From Diphasiastrum complanatum (taxonomy: Eukaryota > Streptophyta > Lycopodiopsida > Lycopodiales > Lycopodiaceae): a DNA stretch of 64,000 nucleotides. The notes beneath the pieces were generated by a model. It was not told the origin of the DNA. It worked only from the letters and a program-made list of their open reading frames with translations, and did no database searches. Each line of letters starts with the position of its first letter. The stretch's first letter is position 1. Where the stretch lies: NCBI GenBank assembly GCA_029204225.1, contig CM055098.1, forward strand, positions 16,917,775 through 16,981,774, given 5' to 3'. The position numbers and the translations under genes were made by a program. Positions 43,310 to 56,084 of this stretch are shown piece after piece.

Positions 43310-46270
43310 AAGCCGATTCTTAAAATGGCATAACCCACCACCGATTGACTGAACAATAGAAAGCAACTGAAAGCAAGAGTACTTGGAACAACTCTCCACA
43401 CAAACATAGACACTAGTTATGTACCTAATGGAATTCAGTAGACAATTGCCCATCAGTCTAATGCCTAGGGAAAAAAATTGAAACCATAAAAGAAACTGTT
43501 AATGTTTTCCATTTTCAACTCAAAATGTAGAGTGCAAGAAAGTAAATTCATCAACAATCTAGGCGGTAGTTTTTCATATATGCGAATATGTCTTAGTGCC
43601 TATGACTAGTTATTAACATTTCATTATTTTATGCCATTCAATTCAACATTGACTTGATGCTATTATAAATATGACAGTCATTTAATTTGATCTTCAAAAG
43701 CTTGTTAGAAACACTCTATTAAATATGAAAACCTATCAGTGTACTATTTAAATGTAGATCAACTTGTTGTAAAACACTTTCTATTTTTTAAATGCCAAGC
43801 TAAAAGTGCAAAACCATGGGAATTATATGGAGCCCAAGTTTGTGTTGCTAGAAAAAAATGATTTCTAAATACTAGGAGCTCATTTACTTTCGTGGAACAT
43901 TGTAGGGACATGAGAACATCTTACAATTGGAGGTGGAACTATCTTCTCTCAAAACATTTGGGGCTTTACTATATATAGATCTCAAACAAAAGCTTGATAT
44001 ATTCCAAAACAAAAAAATGTTTATAAGATATAGGATATGCTTGGAATTTGACTAACTTTGGAGCACTTCTTTTAGAAGATTTGTTAATGTGACAACGATG
44101 GAATAAAAAGCTAAATATGCACTATAAAATTAGTAGGATGCGATTTGATAATTGGCATCAATGTGCAACAAATGAATAGAATCTTGTGCACAAATTGAAA
44201 GTCAAGTGCTAGATGGGATTCAAAAATCCATCCATGTATAAATGTTTGTAAGAAGGACAAAATACTTCCCATTGTTTTGAAGATGATAATAGGATGTTAT
44301 TCCAATTTTTAAGTAGAATTAAAACATCTGGTTTTATACTGGATTATGATTTTCTTTCTTAAGAAGTCAATTTTGTTGTAGGAGAGACTTATCTTATGCA
44401 AGATGATCCACTACTAGAGTGCAAGTTATGGTGGTCTTTTTTACTTATATCACTATACAACTACATCAAATAAAATAGAATTTACATAATATGAGCTTCA
44501 TTACTTGCTACTATAAGTCTCCTATAATGAACGTTGACCCTTATTGTTAAAATGGGAATGATATACGAGTACATTGGCTCTTTAGATGTTAGAATGATGA
44601 CTAACTGCTTAGAAAAAATTTGAGCTATGGTGTCTATATAACAATAGGAAATGAGTGCTAAGCACATTAGCTTCAAAAATCACAAAACGTTGTATTTTAG
44701 CAAATAACTATTCTAATTGATAACATCAAGATTGAAACGTTTCTCTTTTGTACTAGCATAAAAGTTTTATATAACAATGCAGGACAATTTTATAAGAAAA
44801 ATTATGGCGACTTCATCTAAAAGGCACACTTACATTATTGTCATCAAAAAGTAATCAATAAAATATCCACAAACAACGTTATTATGACACCACACATTTG
44901 AGAGTACTACATAATTTAATTTGAGCATATATCTATTGAATCTGGATGTTTGTAGAGTTTGTATTCACTTTCTAATACTATTATACAATGTTTGCTGGAT
45001 ATGTGCACATTTTGTGCATCAAACCAAATAGCTAATGGACAAGTGGAATCTAGAAATAAGATATTAAATATATACTTTTAAAAAAAATAATTAAAAGTTC
45101 AATTATAAGGTCGATCATGACACAAAAATTTAACTCCATCTTTATGGGTGTAACTAATTGCATATGAAGTCATACACTCCACTCCAATCATCTCTTCGAA
45201 AAGAAATTGTCATGCTTTTTGGTTTCCAAACTTGAATATTTGTGAATGAATCATTTCTGGAGAGATTTAACTAAATCAACATAGATACTTGTGGGGGCAA
45301 TGGATTTTATTACAAAATAAACTATGATGGCATAATTATCACATATGACTATGAAAGAAAGTGGAAAAAGAGCTAGTGATGGCTTAACATGGATGTACAT
45401 ATCGAACTATTCAAGATAAGGTTAAGATTAAAAGGAGCACATTGTGTGCAAGAATACCATGGACTTGCTACAAGATCATGATACAAAATGAGATTATCTA
45501 TAAAATATTAAAATAGGTATTACCCTACAGAATTGAATGAATCAACTAGCTAAATCAAGATGTATGGCCACAACGAATACTTGATTCTTTGTTGAGTGAC
45601 AAAGATTTTACTTTTTTTTTGGATCTTGCTTAGTCTAGGCTTTTGGAATTTCTTGGGATAGATTTTTCTATTTTCTCCCATGTTTGGGATAACGATGATC
45701 ATGTTTCATTTATGTCAAAAAATGATTGAAGAAACAGTTATTGTATTGTTGGCAACCTGTATCAAAATTGAATTCACATCTAGATTGTTTCTTCTTGATT
45801 TATCAATAATTTGAATCTACTTTCAAAACAAAGCTTATGAATGATGACAAGAAACTAGATACTATAGAAAACAAAATGTATAGAAATATTTGACAAAAAA
45901 TACTACTTACAAATTTTAGAAATGTGAAAGGGAAACTTACCACAATACAATGCACTCCATATAAAAAATCATAACAACAAATTATAGGCATATTACATCA
46001 TTGAAGACAATGTAATTATCAATGGTTAACAATATTCTCATAAAGATAAAGGGCAACAAGTATCTTCGTTTCACTAGTAATCCAAACTTTTCATTGGATG
46101 GTCTCAATTGAAGACCTGTCTACAAATTATTTTAAAATTTAACCAATTCTCAAGAAGAAAGCCGTGAATGACATTCCACCATGATTGAACACGTCCTTAG
46201 AAACTCGATGAAGCAAAGAAAACCATATCATTGTCACCAAATACCCCACTATAGTAGAAGTTATAATCCA
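43310..46270. other. AT-rich decayed sequence, trace of gypsy integrase
   Basis: No intact frame. On the plus strand near 45020-45095 one frame reads SNQIANGQVESRNKILNIY, close to the ANGQVE motif of gypsy integrase, and about 100 bases later SLW..IAYEVIHSTP resembles the following integrase region. These suggest an old gypsy insertion. Confidence 0.35.
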
Positions 46271-46274
46271 AATC

Positions 46275-46780
46275 TTATTGCCAATTGTCTACATTAATGG
46301 AGTGAATGCTTCCATCAAAGGTAGGACTAACGTTTTCAGACAATCGTTGGTTGTAACAATAAGGTTCTCGTTGAGCAGTGACTTTCCACCAGTCATTGAT
46401 ATGGTTTGTAGATAAGTGCTCCAGAGCAAGTGCACAATCCATCATATCGCGTAACTCCATAAAACTAGCGACATAAATGGATTTGGAAAGGGTTGGTTGA
46501 AGCACATTTTTGATAGGCGCTTGAAGGAAATACACATAGTGGTTCAAAAATTTTCTATAATCGAATTTTGTCTTCCAAACCAACGCCAAGAATTGTTGAT
46601 TGAGTTGTTTTATAGATCCAGTTTGTTTGAGAGATTCAAATGATTTCACATAGAATTTTGTATTACTATCAATGCAAGAAATTTTGAATTGACTCCAAAG
46701 CTTTGTGTTCCGATGTGCTTGAGTATCCCACCATGCTTGAACTTGTCCTTGAAAGCACAGCGAAGTAAAATAGATTTAAT
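46275..46780 (-). pseudogene. Ty3/gypsy gag fragment
   Basis: The minus frame reads SLCFQGQVQAWWDTQAHRNT, then ESLKQTGSIKQLNQQFLALV. The QAWWD box and the QxxNQxF pattern are typical of gypsy retrotransposon gag. A stop near 46650 breaks it. Confidence 0.6.
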
Positions 46781-46789
46781 CAGCAAATC

Positions 46790-49600
46790 TGACAAGATAC
46801 GGTTCAAGAATGACTGAAATCCTATTGGTGAGATTTCCGTTCATGTAATTTCATATTCTACGTTTGGATAGGTTTTGTCAATATTAACTAAGTAATGCCA
46901 AACTAGTCAAGAAAAAAGAAAAACAGTCCAACTTTATTGGAAATTTGTAATAATAGGAATTACTTAACGGATTTCATTTTCGGTAAAATCCTATGGTGAA
47001 TTATATTTAGCCCAGGGATAGGACAGAAATAAAATGATTTTGGACTTATTCCTATAGTAATTAATTTTTTTAAAAAACATTTACTAATGTCGTTACATCT
47101 TTTGGGTATCTTAGCTAAAAGATTTTCAGGGAACTGAAAATTCTAAGGAGGGAAGAAGAGTGGACATCAAAGGTAGTAAGTGTGAACATGAAATGTATTT
47201 CGCAGTTAGGATTTTGGTAATCCCTATAAATAATTGCTTAATACTGGTTATTAATTTCCTGGTTAGAATTTATTCGGTTGAATTTGTAACTGATATCTTT
47301 GTAACCATTGAGTTATCCGCAGTTTTGGATGTCAATTGTGAGGTTAGAAGTGGAATCTGATACGTGGATTACATTGGATCTCTTAGTTGACAGAAGCTTG
47401 TCCCTAGATTTGATGCATCAGTAGGGGTTTGAAGCTTATCATTACCAGAAAGGATCAAGATGTAATATTGAACCATATTAATTCTTCTGTCTAAGTCACA
47501 TAATCAGATGTGGATTTTGGGTATCCATCTGATATGCATGCCAGTCATCCAAATAAATGGGTTCTCCAGTGTTTGAGAACAAAAGATAATTTCCTATAGT
47601 GATTGTAGGACAACTAGATGATCAATGGATCTCTAGAATATCAGATAAGTCGGTTAAGGGTTTTCTGGAAGGAAAAGCTGGTATGGGACATCAGTAATTT
47701 TGGAAAGAAAATTCTAGGATTGTAAAGATCTGATGATCAATGGTGTGTTTAGTACCTAGTCATGATATGGGAAAGAAAAAAACCATTTGATCAAATGTGG
47801 GGTATTTTGGAAAATTTTGAGGTTTAATCTAGATCCCAATGTGGTATCTCATTATTTACAAAATCAGAGGCCCTCAAATCTATTTCTCGCTTTCTTAATT
47901 AATCCTTTACTTCTTAATAATTTTTCGAATATAAGACATCAGACTGATTTATATGATTCTTTCCAGCATGAAGTGGAGAGAATAAATTTTGAATATTGCA
48001 TTAATATTTCAAATAATCAGACTTTCATATCTAAAGTTAATGACATAGTTGAAGTTTTATCTTAGGCTATTAGTTTACTTAATAAACTACTACCTTTCTC
48101 ATTTGGACAATGTTTCGAAAGAAGAGTAAAGTTTTATAAAGTTAACTTTTATAGAAAAATCTATCAAGCTCAAAAGAATATAAGAAAGTATTTGGTTGGC
48201 ATTGCATTCATGTATGATGAGAATGTCACGATTAACTAGAGAAGCATATACTAAACTATATGCAATGATGAAAATAAAATCAAGGAACAAATTTGGAATA
48301 ATTATTACAAGATTTAATGCACATTTGAAATAGCTTAGAACACAACTAGTAATGAAAGAAAATGTATTGATTCAGCAGTATATTGGTTAATTCCATCAGG
48401 CTTACATAAAGCTACAACTTGAAATCATAGTTGATATAGAAAGGCACACAGCATTTTCATCATCTTAATGTCTACAAAGAGAGGTCCCCCAAAACTCAAC
48501 TCTATATAAATGTTTGAACATGGCATGAATATTAAATATGGTAAAAGAAAAATTTGACATGATCTTAACAAAAGACAAGTGTTCTTTTAGATTAATATAA
48601 GATAGAATAATTTTTGAATCCTATGATACAAAAATGACACCACTCTACTCAAATCTTGATAAAGAAAGACATCATAGTTGAATGTATGGAAATATTCTTT
48701 AAAAATGACACTTCATAGAATCTCTTAGTTTTGGTTTTCTATTAGAACAGCACGTTATTTATTTTGGCAAGATGAAAAATCAATTCTGCAAACGTCTATT
48801 TTTCTAGTTTAGAATTGGTCCCTCTAATGTTTGAAGTGATTTATTAATGATTAAACACATGATATAGACCGCTACTCATGTGCACACACCAAAAAAACTT
48901 ATTCAAAATATTCTTGAGTTTGGAATCTTGCCTTTAGCTCTTAAAAAAGTGCTCTTTTCAAATTATTTTTTCAATTTGATTAGAAAAACTTGAAAGATGG
49001 ATGTACTTGAGAAAGGAGGCCTCCAAAAGTTTTAACACTTTTTTTTTTGAGAAGAGAAACCTACTATTTATCATTTGTGGAACCAATTGAGCATGGACAT
49101 TTGTTCAATCATATGGATGATAGTATATCTCATTATTTTGATTTTAAGAAAAATCTCTATTTAAAACCCCAATGTAGAATATACATGGTATTGTGTAGAG
49201 CTAATATTTTCTTGAAAATGTATATTATATATTGGAGATAATGTCATTTTTATAACAAAAAAAAACATTTTGTGGAGTGGCAGCACTACCTTGGCCTATA
49301 GAGAACTCATTGTTTGTAAAAGAATGAACTAACATGACTCAAAAAGAAATATTAGGTTCATAATTGTCAATGCTAAGAACTTTTTCAAATCATATTATGG
49401 AGGAAAATTCTTATTGTAATTAGAAACTCACAAAGAACTAGGATATACTACAATATGAGAAAGATGAGAAGATTATCCTATTGTAGAAGTTTTAATTTTA
49501 TTCTTGTGATAGTTATGATCTTGTCTTGATTACCATACAATTATGAAAGAGGAAAGCTATCTCACTAAAGACATACGAAGCAAAGGTGTTATTATCATCG
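46790..49600. other. No gene recognised; AT-rich
   Basis: Several frames of 60-92 codons occur, the longest at 47787-48065 with a weak continuation past a stop to 48240, but none shows motifs I recognise. Confidence 0.3.
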
Positions 49601-49615
49601 ACAATAAGAGGAGTT

Positions 49616-49661
49616 GTGTGTGTGCGTGTGTGTGTTGGGGAGAGGGGGGGGGGGGGGGGGG
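49616..49661. repeat. TG repeat and poly-G run
   Basis: GTGTGTGTGCGTGTGTGTG followed by an uninterrupted run of about 18 G. Run length is likely to vary between reads. Confidence 0.9.
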
Positions 49662-49939
49662 TCGACCCCAAGAGTAAGAGAAGAGAAACCAAGGAGAAGA
49701 TTAACAGTTCTAAAATCACAACTAGAAACATAAATAGTTACAACCATGATTGGTTCATATAAGGAAAAAGATGTTGTATCATTTAGAGCAATCAAACTTA
49801 GATGAGCTACACATTGAGGGTTTAGAGAGCAATCCGTAGCAACATGACCAATATTTTCAACAAAAAATAAAAGAGTCATGGATGATTCCATAAGTTAATT
49901 ATTTTTTGAGAACAAATGAACATTATTCTTGATAATCAC

Positions 49940-49962
49940 AAAAAAAAAAAAAAAAAAAAAAG
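49940..49962. repeat. Poly-A run
   Basis: About 23 A, possibly the tail of an old retroposon, though no flanking duplication was found. Confidence 0.85.
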
Positions 49963-50933
49963 ACTTGGAAAGTTTCCAAAAAAATTTCAAGAGTGACCTT
50001 GTACTTTGATTCAATTTTTGACCATTTAATCTTCATTTTTCTGTGTAGTTTCTTGTTGTAATATTCTATTCAAAGAAAAGAAATACACATGCTATATTTG
50101 ATAGAATTTTGTATTTTTTCAAGGTAATGCTTTGCTTTTTATGTTTGACGTACAACTTAGCAAACGTCATAAAGTTAAAGTTAGTCATTCATTCTCTAAG
50201 ACTATTTTGAATATTTTAATAACTTTGAGAAACTGCATGAAAGATATATTGTCAAGATGTTTTAGATGTGTCTTTTTTTCCCTGGAAGATATGACTTATG
50301 ACCTCCTTGAAAATTGTGCATTTTCTTTAAAGAAAAAACAATAAAAGCATAACAAATCACATTGAGTTTGAGAAAAGCTAGATATGCCTAAAAAATGTTC
50401 ATTCAACATTTGTATAGTTGCCTTTAAATCATTCACAACATTCTTTATATTAAGATTATTGTATAGAAAGTTGTAATGTGTACTTATCAAAAATTCTATA
50501 TAGTTTATGCACTATTTGGATATGCATTACCTATTACCTCTTTCCAATAACATATTTCTAGTGGCTATAGGAAATAACGTATTTAAGTTGATGTGCCTTG
50601 AAATGATGAGTTCACTATTCAATAATTTACAAGGCATGCTTGATTTTGAAAATCTAATATATTTACAAGACTTTACACTATACAACTTCAAGAAATTGAA
50701 TAACCAATATTGTTTGTAGCATAATTAACAACATCAACACTTATTTATTATGGCTTGTCATTAGCAAGTCAAACATTGAACATCAACCACAAGTTCCTAC
50801 TTACTAATTGAAATATAAGCACAAATATCCCAAGTTGTGGATACTTAAGAAGGTATGCAACTAACTTCATCAAACAATCTTAAGGTTGCAAGATGTAGTA
50901 TTATGTTGTTTTATCACATCCTCCATATATAGC

Positions 50934-50985
50934 ACCCCCCCCCCCCCTTCCCCCCCCCCCAAAAAAAAAAAAACAAACACACACA

Positions 50986-51078
<93 letters not shown>

Positions 51079-51102
51079 CTGTGCGTGTGTGCGTGTGTTT
51101 CA
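50934..51102. repeat. Poly-C, poly-A and long (TG)n microsatellite
   Basis: C-rich and A-rich runs lead into ACACACACGTGTGTG and about 45 TG units. The flip from CA to TG at ACGT makes a palindrome at the left edge. Confidence 0.95.
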
Positions 51103-51199
51103 AGATGTTTTTTTGAACAACTATGTGATAGCTTATCATATGTGATGCAACCACAATATTATCATGGAAAAAAAATTATCATAATTGTACCCTAAGTTA

Positions 51200-53120
51200 T
51201 AGTCATGTTCCAATACGTTTAGAAACTATGTTAACTTTTGCTAGATCATATACAAAAAAAAAAAAATTCAATATAAAAAAATATGGAAGCTAATGAATTA
51301 TCAAGATGACATATCTGTGTATTTTTTTGATACACAAATACTACATATAAAAGAATTTAGTGAGTCAAATCTTTCATGTAGTACTATGAAACATTGTTGT
51401 AAGTCAAAGCCATCATGCTAATGTATGAATTTTAAGTTTGTTGTGTCTGGAAATGCTATGAAATAACTTTTGAAGTTTAGAAAGCTTCTCACTATAGTAG
51501 ATTGTACACAAATTTCACTCGAAGCTTGATTTCGGCCCATTTCTAAGCTTGAGCTTTATCATCACCCTCTTGATCATAATATTGACTTCTTGGACTTTTG
51601 GAAAACTACTCATTAATTTATCAACTTTCTTTTATTTATGATTTTAGCACTCTCATGTTGGAGCTCATTTTGTAATTATCTAATTCGATCACAATTAAAA
51701 TATTATGATGATTTTTTAAGGTGAATCTCAAAAAAATTCACTACATGTTTTATACAACCTATCTAAAATTCAGATCATTGATTTCTTATTGTCTCTTATT
51801 TTATTTTTTTAGCATATTTGCTTTTAATAGTGACTCACATCCTATCATATGTTTGCGCAAGAAAGCTTCTCCCATTGATTATTCTATTACAAATTTGAAT
51901 TATGATTTTTTTAAAAATTGTGTCTCTAGTGTTCTTGGTTGAGTTGATTAATTTTGAGTGTAAAGTAGTGTTATCATTGTAACTCCTAGCTAAATTCAAA
52001 AGCACCCTTATTCATATTGTAGATAAGTTGTAAAAAAAACTAATTATTATAGATAGTATATAGCAACCCTCATATCTCAAGAGCTCATATTTTTTTGAAA
52101 ATTCAATAAATCTAAGATGAAATCCAACATTCTCTTTTATAGTGTAGTAGATACTAAATTGTTTTAGAGAGTTCTATCAGGTTTTTGTTGTGTATGTAGG
52201 AAGTAGGGCACAAGAGTAGCAAAAACAATTTAGCCTATCAATAAAATCCCTATGAGAGAACTTGTTGTTGAAAAAAACCTTTTGAAAATAATAATGGTAA
52301 TATGAGAAAGAAATTGATGAATAAATCTATAAGGTCACAATACCCACACCACAACTTAATATTAAGTCATAATGCATTTTGCAGGCCTAGTAAAATCCTC
52401 TCCAAAAAGATAGCACAAAACCTCTTTGATAGCCCATTTATGGGTTTGGATTTATCTTCTTACATAAACCCTCCTCTCACCCCTAGTACAAACAAAACAC
52501 TATAAAACAAGGATATCGTATGACAACACATCCAATATTTCATTCTTATTCCTTTCTTGATTCTCCCTTTAGGGCCATCCATTCGACAATACCTTCAAGT
52601 CTAAAATTGGTAATCATTTTTCATGATGTAGAATAAAAAGAAATTGAAGTGGTCAAACTTGTTTACATAAAGTCCTTTCCAACTAGAATTATAAATCTAC
52701 TTTTGAGCAATGCAACATGTTCAAACTTGGATACCTATTCAATTCCACTTGGGAATACTCCATTGATGAAGTGTTACTATACTCCATTGATGAAATGTTA
52801 CTATACCAAGACAAAAAAGAAAATTTTGTAAAGAAAAAGATGACAAACTTCATCTTTTTTGTAGTTCCTCCCTTATATCACTACTATGAAAAAAAAAATC
52901 CAAAAGAAGAAAAATATCAAATTGATTATGATTCAATTCACGAATTACATGTTAATATCCACTATTGTCCAACAAAATACCAACTAAAATGATTCCAAAC
53001 ATTTTTTGTTGGAAGTAAATAAGATCTATCTTGATACCAATCTGCCACTCAAAACATGACTGAAGTCCATAGATCCTATTCAGATCCCTGTAGAGTTCAG
53101 ATTTTAGGCTCTTGGAATTC
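51200..53120. other. No gene recognised; AT-rich
   Basis: Only short frames and a few A/T runs. No transposon motif seen. Confidence 0.3.
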
Positions 53121-53129
53121 TGAAGAATT

Positions 53130-53215
53130 TGCAAAATCTAGCTTGATTAGTTTATACTTTCATGTACATATGTAAATATCACATGTGTGGAGCATGTTTC
53201 CACGTGTAGAGGGTG
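53130..53215 (+). repeat. LTR-like segment shared with 58.53 kb
   Basis: TTGCAAAATCTAGCTTGA and TCACATGTGTGGAGCATGTT recur in the same orientation at 58518-58610, where they begin the 3' LTR of a copia derivative. This is therefore a fragment of the same LTR family. Confidence 0.6.
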
Positions 53216-53338
53216 TCAGAAAACTGAATATTATAAGAAATGACCTCTAATACCATGTCGGAAAAATAAATGTTATCAGAAATGATTGTCTGATATCGGA
53301 TTAGTAGAGCTCTGATATAAGTAGATGCTCTGATACCA

Positions 53339-54103
53339 TGTTGTAAAATGAGAGAAATGGTGTGATGAGCAGCGAAAGTGGTGGTGAGCAGATGGTAATG
53401 GATCGGAAGTGCGTCAGTTACTAGCAAACTTTCAAGATCAATCGATCAAGCAATGTGCAATAGAACAATAGTAATGTAGACAAAAACTTGCACTTTGATT
53501 AGATATCAAAATGAGTACAAAAGCATTAAGCTGGGCACGAGACAATAGGTGCAAAAATAGTCTTCAATTGAGTGTTTGTTGATACCCAAAAGATAGATTG
53601 ATTAGCTATCAAATAATGCTTGCAAGATGATAATGTGATCAGGACGTTGACTCCGTTGTAGATCTTCATTGATGATTGGATGTCAGTTGATCAATACATT
53701 GAAATCTGACATTAATCTACTTAATTAACTACATTTGTCCTGTAGTAGGTAGCTGCATTTTACAGTGAATGTATGTACAGAGGTAGGCCAATTTTCAACA
53801 TCGCAACGTGGGTCAGATTTCTAAGTTGACTGTATCAGATTTTACAAATGGTCAAAAAATATACACTTGGTTAAAAAAAACATACAGTGAACTAGGGTCA
53901 AAAAATATAGACCCAATTTGACCCAATCCAAGGTCGGAAAATCCCTCTTCACTAAGCTTGACATTGGGTCAAAAAAATCCAATCCTGAATTGTGATCTTC
54001 TGTTTAAAAATTCAAGCCTTATTTTTTGTTTTCAAGGATAAATATAAACAAGTTTCAGGATGCCCATTATCTAATGGAATTGGCTTGAGCATGAGTTCCA
54101 ACA
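53339..54103 (-). mobile_element. 765-bp LTR flanked by both a primer site and a polypurine tract
   Basis: The segment begins TGTTG and ends CAACA. GCTCTGATACCA lies directly left (53327-53338) and CTCCCCCTT directly right (54104-54112). On the minus strand it is thus a 3' LTR for the sequence at right and a 5' LTR for the sequence at left. No second copy is visible in the window. Confidence 0.6.
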
Positions 54104-54481
54104 CTCCCCCTTAATGTGGATCTTGAAAGCTAGAAACAATGAGATCACAATGGAATTGCATTAGCAATGAAAGAAAGAGTACAATCAATGGAAATGGAGC
54201 ATTGATTCATGTAAGTAGGGCACATGAGACCTAGCAATGGACGCTATGGCTTGCATCCACAAGGAAGCTAGAAGCTCTCACTTACAAATGAGCCAAAAGA
54301 TTCACAAAATGATGTCTCTTGCCTAGTTATAGACAATGCTCTTACTTAACTAAACATAACCATCTTGAAGGATAGTTAACCCTTGTTAAGCATTATTTAG
54401 CCTACATTGGGCCCTTAGTGGCCTACTATCCTTATTAATTGCTTTGAAGGGTCTAAAGAGGGAACCGCCTTGTTCTTAAGG

Positions 54482-55156
54482 CTAATAGTTCCTTTGGGGC
54501 CTACAAAGCTTACAATGGATATTCTGATGCATTGATAAGCATGGATGTACTAAAAGTACATGACAATCGTCTAGTTTTTGGCTGCCCATTTTGCAGTTTA
54601 TAAACCTAATATACAACTCGGAATCGTCTACTGTGACAAAAGCTTTCCGGAATTCTGTCAGAAATCCAGCCCACGTCACTGGTTTCATGGAAAGTTCCCT
54701 CCACCAAGAAGAGGCTTTGCCTTCCAGATTCAATAGAACCGATGATATTCGTAAATCCTCGGGGACGTTGTGCAAGCTAAAATAGCTTGTCCAACGATTT
54801 AACCAGTCTTCAACAACTTTCAAGCGTTTAAACTTTTTATCGCCAGAAAATATTTCCGGTTGGTAGCCGAAGTTGTTAGAGTTGATAGCTTGTAGTTGAT
54901 TAAATAGATTTTGCATTTGTTTATCCCGTTGTTTATTGCTTCGATGAAGTTCTAAAACTACTTTGCCTAAGGTTTGCAACAGTTTTTCTGAGTCTAGGGT
55001 GTCATCACTGTCGGGTGAGGCCGGCTGAATTTCCGTATTTCCCCCATCACTTCTTGGTGATGGTGGGTGAACCTCGGCAGCACCCCCTTCCAAAATGTCA
55101 TCAGTATGAGATTCCACAGTAAGCAACCTTGCAATTCTGTCAAACATCACCAACAC
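54482..55156 (-). pseudogene. Ty3/gypsy gag, 5' half
   Basis: The frame opens near 55156 and includes LLQTLGKVVLELHRSNKQRD, VEDWLNRWTSYFSLHNVPED, LNLEGKASSWWRELS and GFLTEFRKAFV, the standard gypsy gag core. It loses homology near 54545, and no zinc knuckle or pol follows on the minus strand. A Met-tRNA primer site about 440 bases upstream shows this is the 5' end of an element. Confidence 0.75.
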
Positions 55157-55592
55157 TCAACAGCCAACCAATTAGAGTATTTTTGCGTCTATTCCAACCT
55201 ATTCCCACTGATTTAAACAAAACTGGCTTCCAAACATGCAATAAATAGCATTAAAAATACAGTAGCCATTCATAAGAAGAATAAGAGACTGTGGGAAAAA
55301 ATGCAGCAACCAATAAAGTAACATGTTGCTTTACAAAGATGCTAACCACAAAGTAATAGGCAACAATAGAATTGACACATAATTCCTTTCCAAGAAACTA
55401 ATTCAAAAAGCATAATAACGAACCGATTGTGAACCTGGTAGTGCACTTACCACACAATCAATTGCAAATCGAAAAATATTTCCAACGGGAAGAGAATCCC
55501 ACAATTTCACTGTTTTGCTTACTCCGTCGGATTCTCGAAAAAAAGTCAAGATTTCCACTCAGCACTTTTGATGGTAAATTCTGCTTAGACCG

Positions 55593-55604
55593 GCTCTGAT
55601 ACCA
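55593..55604 (-). other. Primer-binding site of the gypsy element
   Basis: GCTCTGATACCA, complement of initiator-Met tRNA. The LTR would lie to the right, from about 55605, but its outer end cannot be defined. Confidence 0.6.
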
Positions 55605-56084
55605 ATATAAAGTCCTCACAACAGGATTCTAGTCTAAGCATACCATACAAACAAACAACATAAGGGAACAGGTGGTGGATAAACCAACCCAACCAAACCT
55701 AGATTGTACGGATCTAGCCCCCAAGCTATGGATCAATCAGAGTCATGGAAAGAGGAGTCACACCAGCAGCATGTAGTAATCACAAAATCAAGCATACACT
55801 AGTGAGAGCCCAACAGGTATACTTATACCCTCCAAGGCCCATGCACCACTAGTAGTGCAGTGTGACACCTCACTGGACACCTTTACAGCCTATCTGGGCC
55901 ACATCATCCAGTTCCCTAATGACTCACTGATAGACCCATACCAACTCCACCACCATGTGTTTAGGCCTACAACCATTAATTATGACCATGTACTCATAAG
56001 GGCCCCAATTCCCTTATAGTCACAATTAACTTACGGGTTGTTGGTCTACTGGTCCTTAGCGTGGACACACTACCCGAGACCAGT

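Noticed and set aside
50870-51195. VCVCVC and THTHTH frames
   Set aside because: Products of the (TG)n tract.
55605-56080. LTR of the gypsy gag element
   Set aside because: A primer site supports an LTR here, but it starts ATATAA instead of TG, and I found neither its right end nor a second copy, so no boundaries are claimed.
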